This document shows positions 36,574-49,199 of a stretch of DNA of 64,000 nucleotides, piece by piece. The notes beneath the pieces were generated by a model. The model was not told where the DNA came from, made no database searches, and saw only the letters and a program-made list of their open reading frames with translations. How positions within the stretch are numbered: the first letter of the stretch is position 1; each line of letters opens with the position of its first letter. This DNA is from Copromyces sp. CBS 386.78. Its lineage: Eukaryota > Ascomycota > Sordariomycetes > Sordariales > Sordariaceae. Location of the stretch: assembly GCA_030685235.1 (NCBI GenBank), contig MU839092.1, positions 530,076 through 594,075 on the forward strand, read 5' to 3'. A program made the translations under genes and the position numbers.

Positions 36574-39500
36574 TGTCTACCTCCTACCGGGTCGAGGCAG
36601 CGGATAGCGGGCGGGTAAGTAGCGGCAGGCAATGGACGACAGATTATCAGGAAGATGGCAAGTGGAAAGGCAGGCTCCCGTCACGGTCCCATGTTCCCAT
36701 GCTCCTATGCTCCTTCGAGGACAGACTACAGCCCGAGAGGCGGGCGGGTGGAGACTGGAGACTGCGTCGAGTGAGGCAGGCACGCAGGGCAAGGGTGGAA
36801 GTGAGCAGTGGAAGCAGTGGAAGGAGCTTTTGGCTGCCGTCGCGAAATCGACGTCGGCGACGGGAGGAACTGGGAAGGGGTGGAATTGGAATCCGAACTG
36901 TGGAAGGGGAAGGGGAGACGGGAAGGAACCTCAAGGCCAGTCCAACCTGAACATGAACCTTCAACAAGGGAGGCCGGGGATACGCTATACGTACATTGGA
37001 CAGGAGATGTTTGTTGGTCGATATTGGCTGCCACGGCGGCAGTGGTTGGAATATGACAAAGACAGGGAGGCCGGCGACGAAAGGGAAAAGCCACGGCCCC
37101 AATGGAGATGTGGTGGTTGCTCAATTGGTAACCGCAAATGTAATAAAATGGGAGAGGCTAGACCCGTTCGCTCATGATAGGCATGGGTTTCCAAGGGCGG
37201 GGTTCGCTTCTTATACTCTTATCTATTTTTTTGCTGGTCTGTGGTCCAATTGGTTTTGGCTTGGGAGCTGGGATGACGCGCGAGCCTGGCGACCGAACAC
37301 TGGTAGAAGCCGGCATGGAACCCATCCAGCGCTGCACTAACGCTTTCGTTTCATCCACCGAACCTGCGTGGCATGGCACTCGGGTTGGCCGATGCCCGTG
37401 GATCGGCGTCCGCTAGGCCTGTCACGTCAAGATCAAAACATCAACATGGAAGACGGAAGAAAAAAGAAAATTATTGAAAAAAATGCCACACATTGCTTGG
37501 CAAGAGGGAGGTGTGCTGTGCGCGACAGCTCTTGCAAAGAGAAGCAGACAAGGTCGATAGAGGGTCAAGCATCGCCAGGTACCACAATGTGACTTTCAGA
37601 TTGGGGGTGGGACACAAGACGGAAGGGGCCCCCTTTCTGTGAGCCAGTCAGGCTCGCCCAAACCTCAAGTGAGGAGCGAATGGGAGGAGGGCATGGGCGG
37701 GCAGCGACCAGCGACCAGCCAGGGTTTGGCGGCCTTGCAACGGTTGGGGAAGCTTCTGCGCGAACGGGAAAGGTACCTATCGCTGGCACGACATTTCAGT
37801 GGCCCATCAGCGAACAGCCCCAGCTTCTGGCCGTCTTCGAGAAAAATCATCGAACGCGCTAACGCAGCCCACGATTATTTGTGTCCTCTTGGTCCTGAAT
37901 CCCTCCCGCCCACCCGCGTGCACAGCAACGCACCATTGGAAGGGCTACATGAAGCACCTGAGGCACCTCTACACCCTCACAGCACACGGCTCAGCGCATT
38001 CCATCTTGTCTGCTAGTGGACGCACCACAGATTGTCATCTCGCCGCAGGTCCCATCAGCGAATGCGGTACGGTGGTCGAGGTGGTGGTCACTTGGTCGCC
38101 GTGGCCGAACCTTGACAGTGTGCGCTTTCCCTCTTCTTGACAGCTGGGCCGAAAACACGGACCCACAAGGGGTGCAGCAAAATTTGATCGTTGACCATCA
38201 TGATTGCGAAAAGCGGATTAGCTAACCCCTCGTGCCCCCGTAAGAGACCCGTCCGCCGTGGCCCGTCGTCTGGGCAATTGCTCTCCGTGCAGCCGCTTCG
38301 AGTTCCACGGCCGGGCTGGCTGTGGTGGACTGGAGGTCACTGCCCTGGTCTGGAAGTGGTCTGTGTGGCCCTGGTGGGTGGTGGTGCCTGCGCTGCACGG
38401 CCCACTGTCACATCTTGTTCTCGAAGGAAAGAACATTCTCACGTCTGTTGGCCTTTCAGATGGCTGCGACACTCGACATGCGCAACCTGTGGACTCGATT
38501 GTGTGCCCGGTTTGCGGCAGGTACGACAGCTGGATCACCGAGTTTCCAAACATGCACACGGAACCCAGTCGCATCACCAGGGGCAGTTTTGGTGTTTAAT
38601 CAGAAGGACCACTAGCGCTGCCAAGGACTTCGTCTTCCATGTCATTGGAAAAAGGAAACCGAACTCGTCCAAAAACCGACATTTGCGAACAATGTCAGCA
38701 AGCTGTGCAGTATCCCGATAATCCAAGAAAGGAATTGTTTTCTCTGGCTTTGTGGACAGGCTGACAGGATCCCGACTTGGCGCAGGACAAACAGCACCCG
38801 ACAGCACCGATGCTGACGGCTCACACAGGCACTCACAGGCACAGCTAGGTATGGATCAGATCTCGGTGCTGGTCCCAGGCAAAATCGTCGGCCGGCGTCT
38901 CACAGGAGTCCCATTCAAGCTACACATGCACCGATATCCAACCTCGCCATCCTGCCATCGAATGTTGAGGGCGTCCCAAAGCGGAGTGATCTTCGGAGCC
39001 GGCGACCTCGGGGCGACCTCCACCACCCTGCCTTCAGCTGTCTACATGCACTTGGACAAGTCGCATATGTACTATATCGGCCACATTGACACCTCGATCC
39101 TCCCTGTCTTGTTCGTTCCCAACCTTGCTCTTATGTTGGCTTGTATATATATCACAGTGGCATGGGTCAAATCTCCAGGCCCTCGCTTTTCGTGCGCGCA
39201 AGTTGCCAAGGCATGTCTCTGGGCTCTCTTCTCTTTGGTCTTTGCTGGCCTGGTACCGTAGGTTGGGTAGAAATCCAGGGCTGTCTTATACGGGTACGAA
39301 AGTGCATTTTCCCTCTCTCGACCATCACGAGAGGATCCAGTCTTTGGACTATTTGCTTAGGCTCAGTTGGAACTTGGACGGCTCTTTAGGCCGCTAGACT
39401 TAGAGCCCTGCTGATGCTATGGCGTAGAGATGATGTTCAGTGTTTCTCCACCCCACTGTGATATGTCATCATCTCGGTGCCCGGCTCTCCCGTCCATTTC

Positions 39501-39826
39501 GGTGGTAGGCGGGTACCTGTACCTTAACTCTAACTGGGCTCCCAGGCATCAAACCACCATGTTTATCACGGAACTATTTGCACGACGTACGAAAATGCTC
39601 CATCGCCTGAAACAAAGCAGAAACTTCTAGTGGCGGTGTGAAAGCCTGCACACGACGGTGGCTTCCGCTTGTACAGATCTCATCTGGATTCAGCCTGTCA
39701 CCACCACCAACTCCACCACCTCCAGCTCCAGGGAAATTGAAGGCCTTGGAGGCTCACTGAGCAGCAAGCACCGGACGGAAAGAGGGAATAATTTCCAGTA
39801 TCCCACCGTTGCCGTATTGAATGAGA

Positions 39827-39858
39827 ACACACACACACACACACACCCACACACACAC
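39827..39858. repeat. (AC)n microsatellite
   Basis: About ten AC units, a CC interruption and about six more AC units. Simple repeat in intergenic DNA. Confidence 0.9.
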
Positions 39859-41502
39859 GAATTGCCTGACCAATCCGTCATGCAGCCACGCCCACACCCC
39901 GCTGTCACCAATGCTGCGACCTTCCTTATCAAGCTTCGGCGCTAGATCTCGACTTGCATGACCGGGGATTAGCTGGAGATGCGCATCCTGTCTTGTCTTT
40001 TGCCAGGCTTGCCTGTGAGTGGGATCTTTGACTGAGCCAATCACTCACCTCATTCAATTCATCCATCCGGATCTTATCCTCGTCGCCTACATTCTTCTAG
40101 AAGCAAACCCTGGAACAAGCTAACCACAGTAAGGCTATTGGAAGGAGGTAGCAGGCATATGTAACGGTAGGGTGTGTGGGTGATGACCGACAGCAGATGT
40201 GAGATGAATGATTAGTCGTCTCTCGCTCGCCGAGGTTGTTTGAATTTGGTATAGTCGGAATCCGTGAGCGACACTCGCTTTACCCGATATCGCCGTTTGT
40301 CTGTACACTCACCACATCTAGCCTGAGGACAGCCGCCCATCGATCAACAAGCTATTTCTTGAGCAGCGTGCCAGGCATTCCCTCTCGCTTCCCTAGCAGA
40401 GCAATTTCAGGTGTCATCATTAAATTGGAATTCGACATGGCCTACGGTATACATATCGTCTTGGGAAGCTTCCCATGCCCCTTCCGAATCAGGGCTCTCT
40501 ACATGCTCAGCTAAACAGGAGGAAGCCATCGTCAACTCTCGCCTTCAACTTTCACAGGATGGCAATTACAAGACAATAAGACATTTCCATACGTCGGCCG
40601 ATTAAGTTTGCCCGTTCAACCTCCCTCTTAGCCCCCCATCCTGGTCCTCGCTTCGGACAAGTGGTCTTGTCAATTTGAGACATACATCACGCTATGCTGA
40701 ACGGGCCTCACACGGAAGAGATATACAACGGACCGAGTCCTCTAACTGGCAGGACCTCACTTACTCACAGCATGCCACGGAGAATTTTTCAGCAGTCGAG
40801 ATTGGAATGAGTCGCCACGCCAACCCGCGTGCTGCACAACATGATTCAGTCAGGTGTCTGTTGTGGACTGGACTTTTAAGGGAAGCCTGGCCAACTACCT
40901 ACCTGCGCTATATCACATATACGGATACTGACTTGATGTATTGTAAGTAATCGTGAAGTGCCCTGGCCCATGCTGCGCACTACCTGGACCTGCAATGTTA
41001 TCGAGACTTTTTGGCTTGGATGCCCCTTCCATGCCATTCATCATTCGAATTTCTCACAATGGCCATTCATCGGTCCATGATGAGGGTTTTGAAACCCATT
41101 GTTAACGTGGTTGAGAAAATCACGAGCCACCCCCACAGCCAGAAGAAACCACGGAAGTCTCAGTAGCACCTGACTACCAGTAGCTAGTCCTAACTTGACG
41201 AGTCGTCACCTATCATCAAAACCTCTTACCTAACAGACTAGTCTTCCCAAGTGGCTCCCTCCAAAAAGAACCGTCTCATCTCCCATCAACCATCCCTTCT
41301 GAACATGATTTCCTTTCTGTTTCAGCCCTGTCGATCAACCCTCGATATCCACTTACACTAGATATCAGTCACTCCTCTCCTCTCCCTTACTCACACAGTT
41401 CCCCTAGAGAGGGAGCCAGCACTGGGTGTTCTTGCTGCCTGTTCTGCCAAGAATTGATAGGCAGATTAGTCTTTCGGTCGTGTGTTCACGCACACTCCAG
41501 AC

Positions 41503-41527
41503 CACACACACACATACACACACACAC
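41503..41527. repeat. (CA)n microsatellite
   Basis: Two short CA runs separated by TA. Simple repeat in intergenic DNA. Confidence 0.85.
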
Positions 41528-42111
41528 AAAGATCTCATCTCATCTTGCACATCTCGGTCTCTCTCTTGCTGTTACACATCTTGTCACCGAGATTGCGGGT
41601 GGTGGTGATCATTGCCTTGTCAGGGCTGTCTGTGGGTGGGAGGCTATTTCTTTGTATGGTTCACTCATCTCTGGGATTCCTGAGAAGAAGAGAAGATATG
41701 TGGGTTTCCATTCTGAAAAAGCCACCTTTCGACAAACAAGACTAGATATTTGGTCAAACAAATTACTGGACAAAGCCGACATGAGATAGTCAGCCAGCCA
41801 GGGGTTATAGGAGCGTTAGCTAAGGTGAAACTTTTTCAAATCATGGTTACACAAAGGCATACCCTTTCTCAGATCCAATTCTGAACTTGTTTGAACAACG
41901 TCGTAGCACATACGCTTCCCTGGCCTGTTGTCGTTCTATGAAGCTTTGGCATTGATCTCCGGATAGTATCTTGAGAAACTCACGATGTTGATCCCTTCAC
42001 ATACACACATATTCTTCTTCTTCTCCAAGAAGCCAACTAAACCAGATTCACACACCTGAAACAATGTACCTTGAGCATGTTAGAGTCGACTAAAACGACA
42101 CTACCCGCTCA

Positions 42112-42134
42112 AAAAAAAACCAAAAAAAAAAAAA
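42112..42134. repeat. Poly-A tract
   Basis: Two A runs (9 and about 13) interrupted by CC. No retroelement features are adjacent, so it is treated as a simple repeat. Confidence 0.8.
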
Positions 42135-42568
42135 AGAATGAAACACCTCAACTTCATGACAATCAACACCGGGGACGTCGGCCGTCTCGGCTGCGGGATG
42201 ACGATCGTCCTAGCTAGTTTCTTTAGTCAGAGGGCTAGACTAGTTCACGATTTCATGGGCACCTCCACTATCCAGCTCTAGCAGGAACCTCATGATTAGA
42301 CCACTAACTACTAACAATCATCACAGTTAACTAGCCAACTTCCTAGACTATAAGGTAGGCACCTGATACAGCTTGGAGATACCTACCATACTCCTTCCTA
42401 ACTTCTATCATTATATAGCCATATTTTAGTGTAGTTCGACCCGGTTCCTTCTCATTGACGTTAGAGCGACCACACGTATCTAGATATCTTGCTATAGAGT
42501 TGTATTTTGTCAATTTGCAATCCCTCCTAGGTAGTCTTTAAATCAATCTCAACGGTTTTTCTTCGATC

Positions 42569-42588
42569 TCTTTTTTTTTTTTTTTTTC
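42569..42588. repeat. Poly-T tract
   Basis: A run of about 18 or more T residues in AT-rich intergenic DNA. Simple repeat. Confidence 0.75.
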
Positions 42589-43192
42589 TTCGCACCCTCT
42601 CAGACAGGCAAGGGATCACGACGGATTGGTGGATAAGTGGATTCCCCTCGTGAATATCATGGCCTGATATTTTTTTTTCCTAGTTCCTTTCCTAGCCTGC
42701 TAGCACCCGCTCGGTAGGTAGCGATCGCCGTTCCCATTTCTTGAACGTGGGGAATCGGAAATCTCTCCGAATTAGCTTGTTCGTTCATGATGTAAAGGGA
42801 CTATGGGGCCTTGGAATTCGCAGTAAAGTGGTTTGGTGAATGTTTGGGGAGAGAAAGGGCCCAGCGGAGATTTTGTTTCTCTCGGGTTATCTGAAGAGAG
42901 CGGCATGAGTCCATAGTCACCGAGGCTATCATTCTCATGGACACAAGGAAGGCCAGAACCATCTACACAGTATGTCAGGTTAACTATGCAATAACACCAT
43001 AGACAAACGCTAGGTACTCCCATGATAATGTTCCATAATTCCAAAGTTCCAAAGTTCCAGAGTGAGAAGTACTTTTATTTTCCTAGCCTCATTGTCTTCC
43101 TTCTCCCCTCTCTTTCCCAAATCTCGTCTTTCTGTCTCTATCTGCTGCCCGAATGGGAAAGGGTTCCATCCAGGCTTCGCTGTAAACAGAGT

Positions 43193-43250
43193 GTGTATGT
43201 ATGTGGGTGTATGTATGTAAAGTTATGTGTGTGTGTGTGTATGCATGTTA
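43193..43250. repeat. (TG)n / (TATG)n microsatellite
   Basis: Mixed TG and TATG repeat downstream of the deubiquitinase gene. Simple repeat. Confidence 0.85.
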
Positions 43251-43610
43251 TGTGACGATGCGCTGTTTTAAAACATCTAGACCAACCCATAAGACAAACA
43301 GAAACCTTTATCGGTGACCAATGGACCATGCACAACCCCAGAAACATTTTCAACAACGGCGATCAACAACAAGGCTACCAAGCCTGTGACACAAAAGCAG
43401 GCCCACCACGGCGTAAACGCTGAGAGGAAACATGACGGCAGGGTGAAACAGCAGACAGACACTGGGTGATGCCACACAAGCAGGTGTCGATATCTTCCCT
43501 TCTTCCAACAAAAGGATTTCTTATCTACCAAATGGGATTCAGGCTGTGAGGATACGTCAGAGCAACCGAACCCTCTTCTATGCTGCGGTCGCGAACGAAG
43601 CCGGACGCCA

Positions 43611-46600
43611 CTAGTCCGACGACTTATCGCCTCCTTCCGGCTTCTTTGGCGGTTCCTGAACTGCTGGCGATTGCCTTTGCTGCTCTTGATCGTCGACGTG
43701 AATCTCCGCGACCTTATCGTCGTCGATATCAGCGCCACCATCAACGAAGACCTCGTGTACTTGTTCCTTGTGGTCCCATGTCAACTGCGTGATTTGGTCC
43801 ATGTTGTCCTGGTCCTGTTCTGACGGTGGCGGCGGGACATTGTCAGTGAACGCGGAGTAATCGTCGTCCTGTGCAGCAGGCCCGATGAAGTCCACAGCGG
43901 AGCCATATTCATTGATATCAGCAAAGACAGAAGCTTCGTCGCCGGAGTTGTCGCCTTGTGCCACATCGCTCGCAATCTCGTCGTCTAAGCCACTAGCCTG
44001 GGAGCCGGTTTTGGGCACGTTGTCGAAGCTCCAGGTTTTGGGGATAGCAGAGGCCATGCCGGACATGTTACCCGCAGCTTCGTAGTTGGGAAGGACAATA
44101 CCCTCGTCCTCAAACTCGATGCTCTTCCGCACCTCGGGGGCAGTAATCGTGCCATTGCTTTCTTGATAGGGAGGCAGTTCGGACTCGCCATTTAAACCGC
44201 GGCCACTAACCAAACCAACTTCTCCTCGCAGGAGAATTTGACCTGCTCCGTTCGAAGCGCTCGGCGACCCACGAAGGGAGGAGCCATGACCGAGACGCTG
44301 GCCTTCCCCCGAGTCCAGCATTTCCTCATCATCGTCGAAGGGATAGCGCTGGGCGACTTCTTCGCACTTGGGCCCGCCGAGAGGTTTGTCTGAGCGGCGA
44401 CGGTAGAACAGCAAGTATGCAGCAGGCGAGACAACTTTCGAGGTATCGGTCACCTTGGAAACGGATGAATCTACTCCAGGTTAGCATCTGTCTTGTCGGT
44501 GGATGTTGAGGGAAATCGGAAGCCTTACCATTGAATTCGTACCACTGATCATCAACGAAGTTCTTGGCAAATGCAGTGTAATGACCACCGCCCAAGCCAC
44601 CCCAATGATCATCGACAGCAATCAGGTCATAGATCTCCTGCTTGCCGTCCTCCTTGTCGATGACCCTCTCGGTCAAATCGAGGCCCTCGATGGGGAAATC
44701 GACAAGGACATCCAGCTTATCCCGACGCCAGCCAACGGAGCTAAAACGTTTGAGATGGACGACCAAGATATCCGGCGTCTTCCAAAGGTCGAACTTCTTG
44801 CTTGCGCGACGGTGCTCCTTGCAACGAGGGCAGTACCATGTATCTTGCTCGGACAGGATTTCTTCCTTTTCGAACTCGGCTAAGCAATCGTCCAGACTGA
44901 TACCGTTCTTCTTACGCAGCTCCCGTTGCCTCTTCTTGGCGCCCAACGACGGGTCATTCAAGGTCTCGATCTTATTGTAGGTCCTGTTCGTGGGGGAGAA
45001 GACAGTATCGAACGCGTCCTCGTACCAGTCCACAACGATTCCTTCGCCAAGACGCACAAGGGGCCCTTCCTCAGAGTCGACACGGTTATCTTGCTCGGGA
45101 ACCTCGATGGGTTGCTGGGCGGCCGCAGATCGTTTTCTCAGTTGTTCTTTTTCGAAACGCTTCTTAGCCTTCTTACCATAAACGCGGCCATTCTTCATCT
45201 TCTTGTTCTTGCCACGGGGACCGGCATTGGCTCCCCTAGAAGGACTAGCGATGAAGCGATCCTAATCAAGGCGTCAGCACAGTGTACCACGTAGGCAGAA
45301 TAACTGGAGACACTGCAGCAGTTTGACTTACACTTCCCTTAGGAGAATCCGAACCCTCGCTCGACTCATCGACCATCCGTGTCACAGAATCCACCTGTTC
45401 CGAGGAAGCGTCTTCACTACCACTTTCGTCCGAGCCATCCAAAGCATTCGGGCTTCGCATCTCCACATCCGAAGAATCCTTCTTAGGGGCCCTCGTGCTC
45501 AGTCTTTCGTATCTGTTGTTCTCGTGGACGCTTTGCCAGCCAGTAGGAACACCGCCATGGGACTCCCTGAAGTAAGACATCGCAAAGAGGTTCTGCAGGG
45601 CTGGATTCAGAAATACTGAAGGGTCCATCCACTTAGGCCGCTGCGACTTGAAACGCTTGAGCAACGCCGGAAGACTATTTTCGTGCCTAGTTAGCGACAC
45701 TCTGCACGGATCAACATCCTCATGGGGGTCACTTACGTTTGAGGAGCTGGCGACACCGTTGGTTTCTCGGCAGTGTTACCCATAGTGACATCGACAATAT
45801 CTTCCTCGCCCTCAACGGACTTGGCAACTACCTTAGAGTCCGCAGACTCGATGTCCGATGCGCCGTTGACCATCTCGGGATCCGTAGCCTCTGATGCCTC
45901 TTCGTCGGCAGTGAATTCCGACCACGTAGACAAGGTGGCTACCTTCTCGAGAATCTTTCTGCGGATGACATTCTCATCACAGGCCTCCTGAGGCGTCAAC
46001 ACAATGTAATGTGGCGGCGGCATGTCCTCCGTTTTCTTGTGGCATCTGGCACTTCCCGCATTAGGGTCCATGCGATGTAGAACCGGAACAAGGAGACGTT
46101 CCGCCAGGGGATTTGACACAGGTTGAGCGGGCTCTTCCTCGGTATCGTCAAGCAGCGACCTGTACGCCTGCTTCTTGGCCTTTTTGGCGTTGACATTGGT
46201 AGGCGGGGCTTCCACTTCATGGATCACTGCAATATCGTTCGACTGAATCTCCTCGTTAATTGCCATCATGTCGTCGTATTGCTTGAAGAATTTGCCCTTA
46301 AACTCCTCACCGCCAACAAGACGCTCCGGGGGAACTCCGACCCTAGTGGAAATGAAATCCTTTATAGCCTTGAAGGCACTCGTCTTATCGACCTCAACAA
46401 CGATTTCCACTGGGGGCTCGTTCAACGGGTAATACTTGACAGTCCGGGACCAGACGTTGCTCATTGGCAGAGGCAGTGTGAGATTGTTGAACGGATCGAA
46501 CGTAATGCTGATCTTGTCGCACACAGGGCAATGCAGGGTTGACTTGTACATTCCCGTAAACAGGTCGGCAATGATCGAGTCATCACGCTTCTTTGTGATA

Positions 46601-48410
46601 TCCCACACCTTCTCGGCCATTTCCTTGATAGCGGCTGGGTTACCGATCATGTCATCGGTAGAGTCTGGTTTTTCGATGTATGGCTTTTTCTTGATACGGT
46701 TGAGGTCTTCTTGTAGGCCATCGAGCAAGAAGCCCAAGAACTCCTGAGAGTCCTGCTGACCATAGCCGGAAAAGGCGGGGGCATACCGGCCCACGATGCC
46801 CTTGAAGTGACGGGGCGCAACCGAGTTGGGCGCAGGATTCTTATATATTTCGTCCAATAGCCGCATGTATGCCATAGCAACGTCTCCGTTATGGGAAAGC
46901 GGATTGTCAGGATTGATCTCCTTCTTGGCTTCGTGAGTGAGGAAATACTTGGTCAGCTCCTCAACGCTCCGTAGACATTGCAGAGCCGAATTCATGTAGC
47001 AAGTATTGCCCAGGTTCTGCAAGCCAACGCACCCTGGTGTACGACCGGATCTTGGCTGCACCCGGCCCCTATTAAGGGCATTCGGGGGAGCAGGACTGTT
47101 ACGTCCGCTGGCAGTACCACGGGCCTGAGCGACAATGCCGTTGCCAACGGTCTTGTTGCCATTGGTCACCTTGGTGAAGAACGTTGAGACGTAATCATCC
47201 CGGTCAACCTCTTCGTCGATGATCAATGTTTGGTCCACAGTAAGGCCAACCAATGACAGAGTCTTCCTCCCGTTGTAGTTGGGATTGGTTGTGGTATCCT
47301 CCGCTGCGAGGTAATCGCGCTCCACGCCCCGCTCGAGTTTGCCAAAATCTTCAACATCCAAGAGCATTTCCGGCCAAGAGCCTGGAGCCCTAGGTAGAAA
47401 GTTGGGTATGTTCGAGGAACGTCCAGGAGAGTCGGGAGGGGTTTCCATGCCAGAGGGTCCCGTGACCTCTTCTGTGGCGGGAATGGTTTGCAGCCGCTGC
47501 CAGACCCGGACTTTTCGCTCCATAGGAACACTAGTCAACTGCTTGATTTGCTTAAGGAAGTGGTGAAATGATTCAGACGTGCTTTGGACAATAATGGGCG
47601 GTGGCGGCTTCTTCAGCTTGATCTCTTGCTCGATGGGCAGAGGGCTCGCTCTTGACCATAGCCTGTGAACGGTAAAGACGGGGGGATGGAACTCGAACTG
47701 AATGTTGGCCTCGCTGACGGCATCGAGCGCGGTGTTGTGCGCTATCCGGATAATGGGGGCTTGCCCTGGTGCCAGACCATACCATGACAGCACCAGGTCC
47801 CATGCGTCCTTGGGAAACAGCTCAGCAGACTCGGGGCTCACACCCGGCTTTAGCTTTACACACTGCTGGCCAGCGGAGTCGGTGAAGATGGTCTGAATGA
47901 TATCCGAGTTGTCGATGGGCCCAAGAGACTCGACTGAAGCTTCCTTGCTCGTGGGCTTCCCATCTGCACCGAAAGCCTGGGCCTTGTTCAGCCATTGTCG
48001 TGATACCAAGTATGCAATATCTCCCTCTTTTGCGCCCGCATCATTGAAGGCCTTGAGAAGTGTTTCGATCGTCTTGATCTGTTGCTCGATTGGTGGGATG
48101 TCTGCATTTACTTCCGTTAGAAGACTGCGCGGTTTTCGTCAAGACACGGGCAGCTGGCACGCTTACCTGTTTTCAAAGGCAGTTCCATGTCAGCGACAGG
48201 CACTTTTGTACCTCCAGCGGCGTCTGCCTCCACGGGCTGAGGCTCTTTCACATCTTGCCCAGCCTGTTGGTCTTGCGGCTGGGCATCAGGAACCGTGAGC
48301 ATATCCACGTCCTCCCGCGCGTCCATGTTCTCGTACTCTGGATCCATGCTGGATGCTCTTCGTTTCAGGGGAGAACCAGATCGATGTGTCTGCTCTGAAG
48401 CCCCACCCAT
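43611..48410 (-). CDS. UBP12: Ubiquitin-specific protease, DUSP plus USP domains (Ubp12/USP4/15 family)
   Basis: Cysteine protease that removes ubiquitin from proteins. Exons 48410-48167, 48101-45737, 45674-45332, 45261-44529 and 44470-43611 give 1514 aa. All four introns are GT-AG, with branch sites such as GCTAAC. After an N-terminal low-complexity region (SPLKRRASSMDPE) comes a DUSP domain (IAYLVSRQWLNKAQAF ... LVLSWYGLAPGQ), then a ubiquitin-like segment. The split USP catalytic domain has the Cys box GLQNLGNTCYMNSALQCL (about residue 455), CPVCDKISI and CPRCKEH zinc pairs, and the His box GGLGGGHYTAFAKNFV with WYEFND. A long acidic tail follows. The first ATG of this frame is 48410, but the frame is open for another 200 codons upstream without any ATG, so the true N-terminus is unsettled. 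Confidence 0.93.
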
Positions 48411-49199
48411 GAGCGCACGGTGGGGCGGGTTGGTGAAGGGAGACTGATTTCTCAAGGTCCCGCTATTGGCCGCCTGCAAAGTCGAGCTCGAGTCGAAGAG
48501 CTGCTCGAAGACACGGTCGTTGTCAACAGAGAGATCGGCCGAGACAGCGCAGGGCGAACTGGCGGCGGAATCGGCAGAGACGTCGGTCGCAGAGCCGGAC
48601 AGTGTGCTGAACTGGGTCTGAAGATGCGGAGGTATGCCTGATGGTGGTAGCGAGTCGCCGCGGCTGTATGCTGGAGTGTTGGTGGCGGAGGCCGAAGCAG
48701 AGGCCGATGTGGAAGTCGAGCGTTGGTGGTCAAAGGAGTAGGCCGGGTCGAACTCTGCTTCTTGTTCGGTAGAGAGCACCACGTCTAGGGCAGTGTCGGT
48801 AGACCCTTCCTGTCCTTGCTCCCTTGTCGACTGGCGGGTAATCCTGCGTTTCTTTGAGGAAGACGTGGTGAAGGTGAGCTGCCTGTGCAGCTCGGAAGGC
48901 GCTGGGTCGGTGTGATGGAAGGTGGGAAGTGGGGGACGGCGCGCGGTGGAGGATGCCGGATGGAGATCGGGGAGACCGTGACAACCCAGTGAGACGAGTC
49001 GGTAGAGTAGTCACGCACGGCACGGTAGAGCGACTCGGACGGAGCGCTGAGTGGTTGAGGCAGGTAAGACGGTCAGGTCGGGGACGGACTGACTGACTGA
49101 CAACGACAGGAGCGAAGCCAGACAATAAAGCTGGGTCTGGGGAAAGCGAATCGTTAACGCTTTGGTGGTGGCGTCCGTGATAGGTTAGCCGTGGTGCAT
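48411..49199 (-). other. ATG-free open stretch upstream of the deubiquitinase
   Basis: From 49196 down to 48411 the coding strand has no ATG in any frame, while the deubiquitinase frame is free of stops from 49010. The single ATG at 49199 opens a four-codon frame, MHHG. The conceptual peptide is Ser/Ala/Thr-rich and includes SSSKKRRITRQS. It could be a long leader or an N-terminal extension that starts at a non-AUG codon. Confidence 0.6.

Larger units (their letters stand above)
35603..43610. other. 8-kb gene-poor intergenic region
   Basis: No convincing gene. The GC-rich, purine-biased part 36200-37100 has overlapping frames in several phases (for example 36632-37177, plus, 181 codons) with no domain and no splice logic. 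The 38200-39260 part is similar. AGGTACCT palindromes cluster at 36472-36573 and 37771. CA/TG microsatellites lie at 39827, 41503 and 43193, poly-A at 42112 and poly-T at 42569. The 41100-42500 stretch is AT-richer with many CTAG/ACTAG words. It probably contains the phosphodiesterase promoter and possibly non-coding transcripts. Confidence 0.5.

Noticed and set aside
36632..37177. 181-codon plus-strand frame in the 8-kb gap
   Set aside because: ATG-started, but overlaps several equally long frames in other phases of GC-rich, purine-biased DNA. No domain and no splice structure.
38191..39261. Frames of about 170 codons on the plus strand
   Set aside because: Composition is irregular (Cys/Trp/His-rich) and no homology is recognisable; neighbouring phases are equally open.
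42112..42588. Poly-A and poly-T tracts as ends of a retroelement
   Set aside because: No reverse transcriptase, no long terminal repeats and no target-site duplication visible between or around the tracts.
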